In this document: positions 53,098 through 61,859 of the stretch, piece after piece
How positions within the stretch are numbered: the first letter of the stretch is position 1
Layout of the letters: the number at the start of each line of letters is the position of its first letter
NCBI RefSeq assembly: GCF_002845985.1
Contig: NZ_PDFK01000001.1
Span: 1 to 64,000, forward strand
DNA from: Lysinibacillus fusiformis
GTDB taxonomy: Bacteria; Bacillota; Bacilli; Bacillales_A; Planococcaceae
Length of the DNA stretch: 64,000 bases
Direction: 5' to 3'
Notes under the pieces: model-generated
What the model was told of the DNA's origin: nothing
Seen by the model: only the letters and a program-made list of their open reading frames with translations
Databases searched by the model: none
Translations under genes and position numbers: made by a program

Positions 53098-53742
53098 ATG
53101 ACAATTCGTTATCCAAACGGAAAATTGTATACGCCGAATGTGTCTGTACAGAAAACAGAAAAAAAAAGGAATAGCAAAGATTTGTCTTTTAGTAATCGTG
53201 GCAAGACTCTAGAAGATGAAATTAATGAAGCAAACGACTATTATATAAAAAGGCGACTTGCTATCATTCATAAGAAACCTGTTCCTGTGCAAATCGTCAA
53301 AGTAGAGTACCCTTCACGAAGTGCTGCTGTTATTCGTGAAGCATATTTTCGAACACCCTCTACAACCGACTACAATGGTGTTTGGAATGGGCATTATATA
53401 GATTTTGATGCAAAGGAAACGGCTTCCAAAACGAGCTTCCCCTTAAAAAATATTCATGAGCATCAAATGATCCATATGCAGCAAGTGACGGAACAAAATG
53501 GTATGGCTTTTATTATCGTTCGCTTTTCTGCCTTTGAACGATATTTTATTGTGCCCTACGAAGTTTTACAAAAGGCCTGGCAAGCAATGGAGAATGGCGA
53601 TCGTAAATCGATACCCTTTTCAACGATTGAAGAAGAGGCATATGAAATTCCTACAAGTTATTATCCACGTATCGATTACTTACCCATTATCCAACAATGG
53701 ATCGATGCAACATGCTTCAGGTCTGAAAGTGAGGAGAAATAA
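53098..53742 (+). CDS. recU: Holliday junction resolvase RecU
   Basis: 214 residues, near the 206 of B. subtilis. NRGKTLEDEINEANDYY, IVKVEYPSRSAAVIREAYF, STTDYNGVWNGHYIDFDAKE and TSFPLKNIHEHQ are the family's catalytic acidic and stalk motifs. It cuts four-way DNA junctions in recombination and segregation. GGGTG precedes ATG. Two bases separate it from ponA, the conserved recU-ponA pair. Confidence 0.95.
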   Translation: MTIRYPNGKLYTPNVSVQKTEKKRNSKDLSFSNRGKTLEDEINEANDYYIKRRLAIIHKKPVPVQIVKVEYPSRSAAVIREAYFRTPSTTDYNGVWNGHYIDFDAKETASKTSFPLKNIHEHQMIHMQQVTEQNGMAFIIVRFSAFERYFIVPYEVLQKAWQAMENGDRKSIPFSTIEEEAYEIPTSYYPRIDYLPIIQQWIDATCFRSESEEK

Positions 53743-53744
53743 GA

Positions 53745-56393
53745 ATGACTGAACGTCGTCGAACACGTGGAGAGCACCAAAAAGCTCTCGCTGAAAAAAA
53801 TAAAAAAGGTAAGAAAAAAACAACATCATCTTCACCTGCTAAGACGTGGTTTAAACGTATTTTCTTAACACTCTTAGCAATCGGTGTGGCGGGCTTCATT
53901 GGAGGCGCTGGATTGTTTGCCTACTATGCAAGCACAGCTCCAGAGCTTGATGAAGAATTATTAAAGGACCCTGTTTCTTCAGAGTTCTACGATAAAAACG
54001 GTGAACTATTTGCTACAATCGGTGCTGAAAACCGTAAATATATAAAGTATGAAGATATACCTGAAGATATGGTCAATGCTATTCTCGCAACGGAAGATGT
54101 GCGCTTTTTTGAGCACCACGGCATGGACTTTTATCGTCTAGGCGGTGCTATTTTGGCAAACTTCCGTGATGGCTTTGGTGCACAAGGTGCGTCTACCCTG
54201 ACACAGCAAGTTGTCAAAAACTCATTTTTACAAAACGAGAAAAAACTAAAGCGTAAGGCACAAGAAGCTTGGCTAGCCTTCCAACTAGAACGTAAGTATT
54301 CAAAAGAAGAGATTTTTGAAATGTACTTCAATAAAATGCTCATGTCGGGTCGTATTTACGGGTTCGGAACAGCAGCACAATATTTCTATGGTAAAGAATT
54401 AAAAGATTTAACATTAGATGAAGAAGCATTATTAGCAGGATTAGTCCAACGACCAAATGCTTATAATCCATTAAAAAACCCTGAGCTTGCAAAAAAACGT
54501 CGTAATACGGTTTTAGGCTTAATGCATCAACATGGAAAAATTACAAAAGCTGAGATGGAAGAAGCAAAACAAATGGAAGTCCAATCAGGTCTAGCGGATG
54601 ATGCAACACGTCAATCATTTGCAGGTTCGAAATATGATGCCTTCCTCGATATTGTGATTAATGAATTAGAAAATAATGGTGATGGAACAGCGATGGCAGA
54701 AGGAATTAAAGTTTATACAACACTTGATCCGAATGCCCAACAAGTTGTAGAAAACGTAATGAACGACGACAGTAATTTCCCTACTGAAGAAATTCAGTCA
54801 GGTGTAGCTGTCATCGATACAAAGACTGGTGCCATTCAAGCCGTTGGTGGTGGTCGTCATTACGGTGCTGAGCGTGGTTTCAACTATGCAGATGACCTAA
54901 CAAAAAATCAACCTGGTTCCACAATGAAACCATTAGTTGACTACGGTCCAGCAATTGAATATTTAAAATGGTCTACAGGTCAAACACTTGTCGATGAACC
55001 AATGAACTATACAAATTCAAAACAAACAATCACAAACTGGGATGGCAGATATATGGGGGCCATGACGGCACGTAAAGCGTTATATGCATCACGTAACGTA
55101 CCAGCTGTCAAAGCATTACAAGAAGTTGGTACTGACAAAGCAAAAGAATTTGTAGGGCGTTTAGGAATTGAAACGGAAAATCTATATGAGTCAGATGCGA
55201 TTGGTGGAGGTGCCATTACAATCTCCCCTATCCAAATGGCTGCTTCCTATGCTGCTTTCGGCAATAACGGGGTCTATACAGATCCACATGCCATTACAAA
55301 AATCGTCTACCGTGACGGTAAAACATCTAAAAATTACACACCTGAGCCTAAAGTGGCTATGAGCGATTACACAGCTTATATGGTGACAGATATGCTACGT
55401 GATGTCGTTGGCAATAAACCAGATGCATCTGGTACTGCTGCCAATGTACCTGGCTTAGATATCGCAGGTAAAACAGGTACAACCAACTACTCAGCAGAAG
55501 ATTTTAGCAAATATAATTTACCAAATACAAGTGTACCAGACTCATGGTTTGCGGGTTACACAACAAACTACTCCATTGCTATCTGGAGTGGTTATGAAAA
55601 ACACTTTGATCCAATTACAACGTGGGAGGAACGTCGATTACCACAAAATTTATTTAAATCAATTATGCAAGATATTTCATCAAATGTTGAAAATACAAGC
55701 TTTAAAAAGCCAAATACCGTTGTAGAAGCAACGATTGAAGTCGGCTCTAAACCACTTAAATTAGCAAGTGATTATACACCTAGCGAACTACGTCAAACAG
55801 AACTATTCGTTCGTGGTACTGAACCAACAGAGGTGTCGAGTGTGTACGAGGCTCCAGAATTATCTACACCTTACAATGTATCAGCAAGCCTAGATTTAGG
55901 AGCACAGTCTATTAATATCTCTTGGGAACATGATGCGATCCTAGATCCAAAAACAGATGAACCATTACCAACTTCATTTGAAGTAACTGCCAAACGTGAT
56001 GGCGGAGAATCAATAACGCTTGGTACAACAGACAGCAAAGGCTTAACTGTTGGCAACACGCTTGAAGATGGTAATTACACAATCTCTGTCGTAGCCATTG
56101 TAGATGGCACACGCAGTGAACCTGGCACAACTACCTTCCAAATCACAAGTACGCCTGAGGAAGATTTAGAAACAGAAGACCCAGATGAGCCAGAAATCGA
56201 TTTACCAACAGATCCTGGTCAAGAAGACAATGACAACGGGAATGACGACAATGGCAATAACAACAATAATAATGGCAATGGGCAAGGTAATAACGGTAAC
56301 GGTAGCAACAGTGGTAATAATGATGGCAATCAACAGCCAACCCCTCCTACCGAACCAACCAACCCAATAGAAGAAGACCAAAGCTCAGAATAA
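53745..56393 (+). CDS. ponA: Class A penicillin-binding protein 1 (PonA)
   Basis: 882 residues. A Lys-rich cytosolic head (1-30), membrane helix (about 38-60), glycosyltransferase domain with EDVRFFEHHG and GASTLTQQVVKN, transpeptidase with active Ser in PGSTMKP (near 391), SRN and KTGTT (near 575), then a fibronectin-like domain (about 710-800) and an acidic, Asn/Gly-rich tail (about 805-882). It polymerises and cross-links peptidoglycan outside the membrane. GAGGAG lies 7 bases before ATG. Its partner gpsB is also in this window. Confidence 0.95.
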   Translation: MTERRRTRGEHQKALAEKNKKGKKKTTSSSPAKTWFKRIFLTLLAIGVAGFIGGAGLFAYYASTAPELDEELLKDPVSSEFYDKNGELFATIGAENRKYIKYEDIPEDMVNAILATEDVRFFEHHGMDFYRLGGAILANFRDGFGAQGASTLTQQVVKNSFLQNEKKLKRKAQEAWLAFQLERKYSKEEIFEMYFNKMLMSGRIYGFGTAAQYFYGKELKDLTLDEEALLAGLVQRPNAYNPLKNPELAKKRRNTVLGLMHQHGKITKAEMEEAKQMEVQSGLADDATRQSFAGSKYDAFLDIVINELENNGDGTAMAEGIKVYTTLDPNAQQVVENVMNDDSNFPTEEIQSGVAVIDTKTGAIQAVGGGRHYGAERGFNYADDLTKNQPGSTMKPLVDYGPAIEYLKWSTGQTLVDEPMNYTNSKQTITNWDGRYMGAMTARKALYASRNVPAVKALQEVGTDKAKEFVGRLGIETENLYESDAIGGGAITISPIQMAASYAAFGNNGVYTDPHAITKIVYRDGKTSKNYTPEPKVAMSDYTAYMVTDMLRDVVGNKPDASGTAANVPGLDIAGKTGTTNYSAEDFSKYNLPNTSVPDSWFAGYTTNYSIAIWSGYEKHFDPITTWEERRLPQNLFKSIMQDISSNVENTSFKKPNTVVEATIEVGSKPLKLASDYTPSELRQTELFVRGTEPTEVSSVYEAPELSTPYNVSASLDLGAQSINISWEHDAILDPKTDEPLPTSFEVTAKRDGGESITLGTTDSKGLTVGNTLEDGNYTISVVAIVDGTRSEPGTTTFQITSTPEEDLETEDPDEPEIDLPTDPGQEDNDNGNDDNGNNNNNNGNGQGNNGNGSNSGNNDGNQQPTPPTEPTNPIEEDQSSE

Positions 56394-56397
56394 ACAC

Positions 56398-56433
56398 AAA
56401 GCCGAGAAGCAGCAATTTGCTTCTCGGCTTTTT
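56398..56433 (+). terminator. Terminator of recU-ponA
   Basis: A perfect 11-bp stem GCCGAGAAGCA / TGCTTCTCGGC (56401-56411, 56418-56428), preceded by AAA and followed by TTTTT. Confidence 0.9.
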
Positions 56434-56450
56434 AAATTCGTTCTTAACAC

Positions 56451-56775
56451 TTTGTTGCACTTTATTAGTGCTCTATCGATCAATTCTGGCGCTCTATCCA
56501 TCACTTTGCTCATTCTATCCGCTACTTTTGACTTTCTATCCACCACTTCTTGCACTTTATCCGCTACTTGGCACTCTATCCATCACTTTGCTCATTCTAT
56601 CCGTTACTTTTGGCATTTTATCCATCACTTCTTGCTCTTTATACGCTACTTGGCACTCTATCCATCACTTTGCTCATTCTATCCGTTACTTTTGGCTTTC
56701 TATCCATCACTTTGCTCATTCTATCCGCTACTTTTGACTTTCTATCCACCGCATCTTGGTGCTCTATCGACTCCT
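56451..56775. repeat. Tandem array of about 15 units of 21 bp
   Basis: The unit on the plus strand is roughly (C/T)T(C/T)TATCC(A/G)(C/T)(C/T)ACTTTTG(A/G)C(A/T), for example CTCTATCCATCACTTTGCTCA three times. Most units are 21 bp; two are 19 bp (ending ACTTGGCA). A higher-order block of four units (21+21+21+19) occurs at 56497-56578 and, diverged, at 56579-56660. All three plus-strand frames stay open through it. The array lies between the ponA terminator and the stop codon of the convergent ypoC. Confidence 0.85.
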
Positions 56776-57088
56776 AGCTTTTGCTAGCTTGAATTCGCAA
56801 TCGAGCTGTGCGCTTTTTGGTTTCTTTGAATAATTCATCTAGCTGACGGTAGCATGCGTATTGGCCTGGCTTGGCTTTAATAAAGGAAAGTCTTTCAACA
56901 CCATTGATCGGTAGCACCTCATCGCCTGCTGCCTGTACAAGTTGTTCAAATAGCTCGATGGCTTGTTCCATTAGCCCTTTAGCTGTACCGTTTCTCGCAT
57001 CGTGGGCTGTATGGATCGCTGCTTGCAAGGTTGACCATTGAGCAAACCATGCATCTACTTTATCTTTTGCGATAGCCTCATTGTTCAC
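56774..57088 (-). CDS. ypoC: YpoC-like protein
   Basis: 104 residues, mostly helical, with WFAQWSTLQAAIHTAHDARN and KGLMEQAIELFEQLVQAAG, and the late KPGQYACYRQLDELFKETKK. The place between ponA and nth matches B. subtilis YpoC. Function is unknown. It overlaps nth by 4 bases (ATGA type), so it is coupled to it. Its stop codon touches the last unit of the 21-bp repeats. Confidence 0.75.
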   Translation of the reverse strand: MNNEAIAKDKVDAWFAQWSTLQAAIHTAHDARNGTAKGLMEQAIELFEQLVQAAGDEVLPINGVERLSFIKAKPGQYACYRQLDELFKETKKRTARLRIQASKS

Positions 57089-57747
57089 GCTTCCTTCACC
57101 AAGCCTTTCTTTAAGCGTTTTTGACCTTCACGACAATCAGCGAGTAAAGGGCAGGCATGACACCCAGGATTTTGTGCCTTGCAATGATAACGTCCAAAGA
57201 AAATTAACTGGTGATGTGTTTTCGACCATTTGTCCATAGGTGTTTTTTTCATAATCGTTTCTTCTACTTCAAGCACCGAATCTTTCCATCGACAGAGCCC
57301 TAGCCGTTTTGAAACTCGCTCCACATGCGTATCCACTGCAAGTGCTGGAATATCAAAGGCAACGGAAAGCACGACATTGGCTGTTTTTCGCCCTACGCCT
57401 GGTAATGTCACAAGTGCTTCACGTGTTGCAGGTATTTCACCACCATACTCAGTGAGCAATCGTTGACATAATGCCTGAATGTTCTTTGCCTTATTACGAT
57501 AAAGACCGATAGAACGAATATCCTGCTGTAACTCCTCTAAGGATACCGCTAAATAATCTTCTGGCGTTTTATATTTTTGAAATAATGTTTTCGTTACTTT
57601 ATTGACTAGTACATCTGTACATTGTGCGGATAATAATGTAGCAATCGTCAGCTCAAAGGCATTGTCATGCACGAGCTCACAATGTGCATCTGGAAACATT
57701 CGATCCATCTCTTCTAGACAATGCTCCCACTGTTTTTTTGTTAACAA
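57085..57747 (-). CDS. nth: Endonuclease III
   Basis: 220 residues. The helix-hairpin-helix is LPGVGRKTANVVLSVAF with the catalytic Lys, the Asp is in VDTHVERVSKRLG, and the iron-sulfur cysteines are Cys-x6-Cys-x2-Cys-x5-Cys in CKAQNPGCHACPLLADC. It removes oxidised pyrimidines from DNA and nicks the strand. The frame opens with TTG 57747, with AGGGGGG about 8 bases before. Co-transcribed with dnaD. Confidence 0.95.
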   Translation of the reverse strand: MLTKKQWEHCLEEMDRMFPDAHCELVHDNAFELTIATLLSAQCTDVLVNKVTKTLFQKYKTPEDYLAVSLEELQQDIRSIGLYRNKAKNIQALCQRLLTEYGGEIPATREALVTLPGVGRKTANVVLSVAFDIPALAVDTHVERVSKRLGLCRWKDSVLEVEETIMKKTPMDKWSKTHHQLIFFGRYHCKAQNPGCHACPLLADCREGQKRLKKGLVKEA

Positions 57748-57760
57748 ACCAGATGCCCCC

Positions 57761-58492
57761 CTATTCTCTTTCCTCTAACCAATTATAAAATGGTACTTTA
57801 TTCGTTGGTTGCGTTGTTTCTTGTTGAGCTGTCCGCCCTGGTGCTCTGTTAAATGTCTGTTTCTCACGGAACTGCTCGCTTTGCTTTTGTGCGGCTTGTG
57901 GTGTCGTAATATTTTTCTTTTTCCACTCTAATAAAATGCGATCAATATAACGAATACTCAGTTTCCCAGCAAAGACAGCCTCCTTTAGTGCTTCCTTAAT
58001 GAGCGCTGGACTATGCTTGTCCTCATCAAGCCAACATCCTATTTTTTCAAGCTCTAAAGGAGATAAAAGACGCCCCATTTCCTCTTCAAATAGACGGAAT
58101 AGCTCGCCTTCTTCTTGTCGAAGTGTCACTGCCGTTTTTTGCTGCTCTTTCATATCCATCATCTGCACAATGCGCTCCCATAGTGGGTACACGGAATATT
58201 TTTCATATAGCTTGCCTCCCGCATCAACATCGCGTGAAATTTCAAGAAAACCTTTTTGCATTAAGCGTTGTAAACGTGATGTGATGTCATGGTCAGACAT
58301 TGTGAGGCGATTTTTGAGATCATTAGGTGTTGGGAAATCATTCCCTTCCATATGAAAGGCTAATAAGTGCATGACAATGAGTGCCTCTTCATCTTCCATA
58401 TTTAACTCCTTATAAAACTGAAAAAAAAGCTGAGGAATGTGAATCATTCTCTGCTCAGTCCATGTACGGAGTCGATGATTATTTACGTTCAT
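57761..58492 (-). CDS. dnaD: DNA replication initiation protein DnaD
   Basis: 243 residues. N-terminal winged-helix oligomerisation domain (PQLFFQFYKELNMEDEEALI, PTPNDLKNRLTMSD), then the DnaB2/DnaD DNA-binding domain (LFEEEMGRLLSPLELEKIG, ALIKEALKEAVFAGKLSIRY-type block ending YIDRIL-EWKKKNI). It remodels DNA and helps load the replicative helicase at oriC and restart sites. GGAG precedes ATG by 4 bases. First of dnaD-nth-ypoC. Confidence 0.93.
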   Translation of the reverse strand: MNVNNHRLRTWTEQRMIHIPQLFFQFYKELNMEDEEALIVMHLLAFHMEGNDFPTPNDLKNRLTMSDHDITSRLQRLMQKGFLEISRDVDAGGKLYEKYSVYPLWERIVQMMDMKEQQKTAVTLRQEEGELFRLFEEEMGRLLSPLELEKIGCWLDEDKHSPALIKEALKEAVFAGKLSIRYIDRILLEWKKKNITTPQAAQKQSEQFREKQTFNRAPGRTAQQETTQPTNKVPFYNWLEERE

Positions 58493-58522
58493 GTTTCTCC
58501 AGACTCCTTCTTTAGTAAGTAG

Positions 58523-58556
58523 AAAAGCCGCGTAGATATTTCACTACGCGACTTTT
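58523..58556 (-). terminator. Terminator between asnS and dnaD
   Basis: Stem CGCGTAG / CTACGCG with outer AAAAG / CTTTT pairs and one mismatch (58523-58535, 58544-58556); TTTTC follows on the minus strand. Confidence 0.7.
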
Positions 58557-58568
58557 AAATTGATTAGC

Positions 58569-59864
58569 TTATGGATATAAGCGGTTCAGTAAACGTGGGA
58601 ATGGAATCGTTTCACGGATATGCTCTGTGCCAGAAATCCATGCTACAGTTCGCTCTAATCCAAGACCAAAGCCTGAATGTGGGACAGAACCATGTTTGCG
58701 AAGCTCTAAATACCATGCATAAGCATCTAATGATAGATTATGCTCTTCCAAACGTGATTTTAATAATTCATAGTCATGAATACGCTCAGAACCACCAATA
58801 ATTTCACCGTAACCCTCTGGTGCGATTAAATCAGCACATAAGACAACATCATCACGCTCTGGATGTGGTTGCATATAGAATGGTTTAATGCCTACTGGGT
58901 AACAAGTAATAAATACTGGTTTGTCAAATGAATTCGCAATAGCTGTTTCATGTGGCGCACCAAAATCATCGCCCCATTCGATATCGTCGAAGCCTTGTTC
59001 ATGTAAAAGCTTGATCGCATCATCATACGAAATACGAGGGAATGGCGCTTTGATGTTTTCAAGTGTCGATGTATCACGGCCAAGTCGCTCTAATTCTAAT
59101 TTGCAGTTTGCCAGTACGGATTGTACGATGTGCGCTACATATTGCTCTTGTACTTCTAAGTTTTCTTCAAATTCTACAAATGCCATCTCAGGCTCAATCA
59201 TCCAAAACTCGATTAGGTGACGACGTGTTTTAGATTTTTCAGCACGGAAAGTTGGACCGAATGAGAATACTTTTCCTAACGCCATTGCAGCCGCTTCCAT
59301 GTAAAGCTGACCAGATTGAGATAGATAAGCATCTTCATCAAAATATTTTGTATGGAATAGCTCTGAAGTACCTTCAGGTGCAGATCCTGTTAAAATTGGT
59401 GGGTCCATTTTTGTAAAACCATTATTGTTGAAAAATTCATATGTGGCACGAATAATTTCGTTACGGATTTTCATTATGGCATGCTGTTTACGAGAGCGTA
59501 GCCATAAATGACGGTTATCCATTAAAAATTCAGGACCATGTTCTTTTGGTGTAATTGGGAAATCTGTTGCTGCATGTAGTACCTCAATACCTGTTACAGC
59601 AAGCTCACAGCCAAAGCTTGAGCGTTCGTCAGCTTTCACTTCGCCCGTAACGTACATAGACGTTTCTTGCGTCATTCCTTTTGCCGTAGCAAAAATTGCT
59701 TCGCCTACTTCTTCTTTCACGACAACGCCCTGTACAAAGCCAGAACCATCACGTAGCTGTAAGAACGCGATTTTTCCGCTTGAACGTTTGTTAGCTAACC
59801 AAACGCCAATTTTGACTGTTTCACCGATATGCTGTGGCATATCTTTAATCATAATTTTTTTCAT
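58569..59864 (-). CDS. asnS: Asparaginyl-tRNA synthetase
   Basis: 431 residues, the family length. An N-terminal OB-fold anticodon domain (1-115; [20 protein letters not shown]) and a class II catalytic domain with motif 2 [16 protein letters not shown] and motif 3 [13 protein letters not shown]. It charges tRNA-Asn. GGAGG lies 6 bases before ATG. It follows aspB by 28 bases, a conserved pairing of Asp/Asn metabolism genes. Confidence 0.96.
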   Translation of the reverse strand: MKKIMIKDMPQHIGETVKIGVWLANKRSSGKIAFLQLRDGSGFVQGVVVKEEVGEAIFATAKGMTQETSMYVTGEVKADERSSFGCELAVTGIEVLHAATDFPITPKEHGPEFLMDNRHLWLRSRKQHAIMKIRNEIIRATYEFFNNNGFTKMDPPILTGSAPEGTSELFHTKYFDEDAYLSQSGQLYMEAAAMALGKVFSFGPTFRAEKSKTRRHLIEFWMIEPEMAFVEFEENLEVQEQYVAHIVQSVLANCKLELERLGRDTSTLENIKAPFPRISYDDAIKLLHEQGFDDIEWGDDFGAPHETAIANSFDKPVFITCYPVGIKPFYMQPHPERDDVVLCADLIAPEGYGEIIGGSERIHDYELLKSRLEEHNLSLDAYAWYLELRKHGSVPHSGFGLGLERTVAWISGTEHIRETIPFPRLLNRLYP

Positions 59865-59892
59865 AGAAATCCTCCAAAGTCGACTAGAGGGA

Positions 59893-61086
59893 TTAGTCTT
59901 GCCATTTTGATTTTACAAATGCATCAATACGACGGACTGCCTCTTCTAATAATTCTAAAGATGTAGCATAGGATAATCGCATTGTAGTTGGTGCACCAAA
60001 GCCAGAGCCTGGAATCACTGCTACGTTTGCTTCTGTTAAAATATCCGCAGCGAATGTATCTACTGAATCATAGCCAGTGTGAGCCATAGCTTCTGCTACG
60101 TCTGGTAATAAGTAGAATGCACCCTGTGGTTTTAAGACATGGAAGCCAGGAATTGCACTTAACTGTGGATAAATTTTTTCAAGACGAGATTCAAATGCTT
60201 GACGCATTTCTTCTACTGCGTCCTGAGGGCCATTATACGCCTCCACAGTTGCATATTGTGCTGTTGTTGTCGCATTTGATGTTGAATGTGATGCAAGGTC
60301 AGTCATTGCTTTAACAATGTCTGCGTCACCTGCAGCATACCCAATACGCCAGCCTGTCATAGAGTGAGATTTTGCCACACCATTTACAACGATTGTACGT
60401 GCTTTCACTGCATCAGAAAGTTGTGCAATTGAAAAATGCTCAATACCATTGTATACAAGCTTTTCATAAATTTCATCTGACACGATTAAAATATCTTTTT
60501 CTTCTGCAACAGCTGCAAGCTCTGCTAGCTCCTCACGAGAATAAATCATGCCTGATGGGTTGCTAGGTGAATTGATAATAACAGCTTTCGTTTTATCTGT
60601 CACAGCTGCTCTTAGTTGATCCGCTGTAATTTTATAGCTTTGTTCACGTGTACCTTCAACATATACAGGTACGCCACCAGCTAATTTCACTTGTTCTGGA
60701 TAAGACACCCAATAAGGAATTGGAATGATAACCTCATCGCCCTCGTTTAAAATAACTTGGAATAGCGTATATAAAATATGCTTTGCCCCTACGCCGACAA
60801 TGACTTCATTTGATTGATAGGCAAGATTATTATCGCGTTGAAGCTTATCAATAATAGCTTTTTTCAAAACTGGAAGTCCGCCAGCAGGTGTATATTTTGT
60901 TAATCCTTTTTCCATTGAATCAATGGCTGCATTTAAAATATTTTGAGGTGTGTTAAAGTCTGGTTCACCAGCCCCAAGACCAATAACATCAATACCTTGC
61001 TCTTTCAATGCTTTTGCTTTCGCAGTAATAGCTAATGTTGAAGATGGTGTTAAAGTTTTTACACGTGTTGCTAATAAATTTTTCAT
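59893..61086 (-). CDS. aspB: Aspartate aminotransferase
   Basis: 397 residues, PLP fold type I. Substrate loop [30 protein letters not shown], the PLP Lys in [17 protein letters not shown] and [13 protein letters not shown] with the carboxylate-binding Arg. It interconverts aspartate and 2-oxoglutarate with oxaloacetate and glutamate. The start is ATG 61086 (AGGAG 10 bases before); a longer frame to 61173 overlaps ypmB and is unlikely. Same order as in B. subtilis. Confidence 0.94.
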   Translation of the reverse strand: MKNLLATRVKTLTPSSTLAITAKAKALKEQGIDVIGLGAGEPDFNTPQNILNAAIDSMEKGLTKYTPAGGLPVLKKAIIDKLQRDNNLAYQSNEVIVGVGAKHILYTLFQVILNEGDEVIIPIPYWVSYPEQVKLAGGVPVYVEGTREQSYKITADQLRAAVTDKTKAVIINSPSNPSGMIYSREELAELAAVAEEKDILIVSDEIYEKLVYNGIEHFSIAQLSDAVKARTIVVNGVAKSHSMTGWRIGYAAGDADIVKAMTDLASHSTSNATTTAQYATVEAYNGPQDAVEEMRQAFESRLEKIYPQLSAIPGFHVLKPQGAFYLLPDVAEAMAHTGYDSVDTFAADILTEANVAVIPGSGFGAPTTMRLSYATSLELLEEAVRRIDAFVKSKWQD

Positions 61087-61102
61087 CCGGGATCTACTCC
61101 TC

Positions 61103-61585
61103 TTATAAATTCGTAATGCGCTTCCACCAGTCGCCATCCTTAAACATGATATAGACATAGTTGAGCTGATCATGGTTGTTTAGATAGGTAATCTCCCAAA
61201 CAGCGCCAGGTTCCTCATAACCTAATTTCATGTGGAGGACTTTTTGTACATTTCCTTCATTTTTAAAAACCGATAATGCTTGCTTTTCCGTAATACCATC
61301 TTCTAATAACACTTCCTGAATGGAATCCTCATCTAGATTCGTTGGAACAAAGACAGCTTTTTTATCACCGTATTCGTCTACCCCGAACACAGTAACATAC
61401 GAATGTTTGCCATTATATGTGTAGGACTCCGAGACAATTGCGAGGGCTTTGGCATCGAGTGCCAACTGTTCAGCCTTCTCTTCAATTGAACGGAACGGAG
61501 CCTCGGCTTTCCAGAGTACTAAAATGCTAATGACAAGTGACAATGAAACAATAAAGACAGAAATGAAAATTAACCAGTTTTTCAT
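61103..61585 (-). CDS. ypmB: YpmB-like DUF5590 protein
   Basis: 160 residues: an N-terminal membrane helix (about 4-24) and an outer domain of two PepSY-like halves (ALAIVSESYTYNGKHSYVTV, DEYGDKKAVFVPTN, YEEPGAVWEITYLN). It matches B. subtilis YpmB in layout and in position before aspB; function unknown. It follows a 33-codon open frame whose stop overlaps its ATG (ATGA). Confidence 0.85.
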   Translation of the reverse strand: MKNWLIFISVFIVSLSLVISILVLWKAEAPFRSIEEKAEQLALDAKALAIVSESYTYNGKHSYVTVFGVDEYGDKKAVFVPTNLDEDSIQEVLLEDGITEKQALSVFKNEGNVQKVLHMKLGYEEPGAVWEITYLNNHDQLNYVYIMFKDGDWWKRITNL

Positions 61586-61683
61586 CTATTCACCTTATGT
61601 TTCCTATCGAGCTGTTTTGGCATAACACATAGCTGAAGCTTGTGTATGTCTATCACTGTATAACCATTCATTTTGCTTTCCAT
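61582..61683 (-). CDS. Possible 33-residue leader peptide coupled to ypmB
   Basis: ATG 61683 opens 33 codons (MESKMNGYTVIDIHKLQLCV then a basic tail) ending in TGA that shares ATGA with the ypmB start. An AGG lies 8 bases upstream, which is weak, and TATAAT at 61723-61718 could be the -10 of the transcript. It does not resemble the ypmA gene found here in B. subtilis. The tight overlap suggests translational coupling, but a chance frame cannot be excluded. Confidence 0.35.
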   Translation of the reverse strand: MESKMNGYTVIDIHKLQLCVMPKQLDRKHKVNR

Positions 61684-61859
61684 TTTGTCAACCTGCTTTC
61701 TTTCCTCATACCACAACATTATACAACAATTTTGTACTGTCGTGTTTCCTAATTTCATATATTGTACGTTGCTAGAATAACGTTTTCAAATGATTGGTAT
61801 AGCAAATTTAATTCCATTGAAAAATTCCTATTCAACCAAGTAAATAGGAATGCGTAAAT

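Noticed and set aside
56451-56775. Possible CRISPR array
   Set aside because: Units are directly adjacent with no unique spacers, no palindromic repeat and no cas genes.
56417-56787. Three overlapping plus-strand frames of 75-111 codons
   Set aside because: They are all by-products of the stop-free 21-bp repeats; no ribosome site precedes them.
61087-61173. 29-residue N-terminal extension of AspB
   Set aside because: It overlaps ypmB and has no ribosome site; the family starts at 61086.
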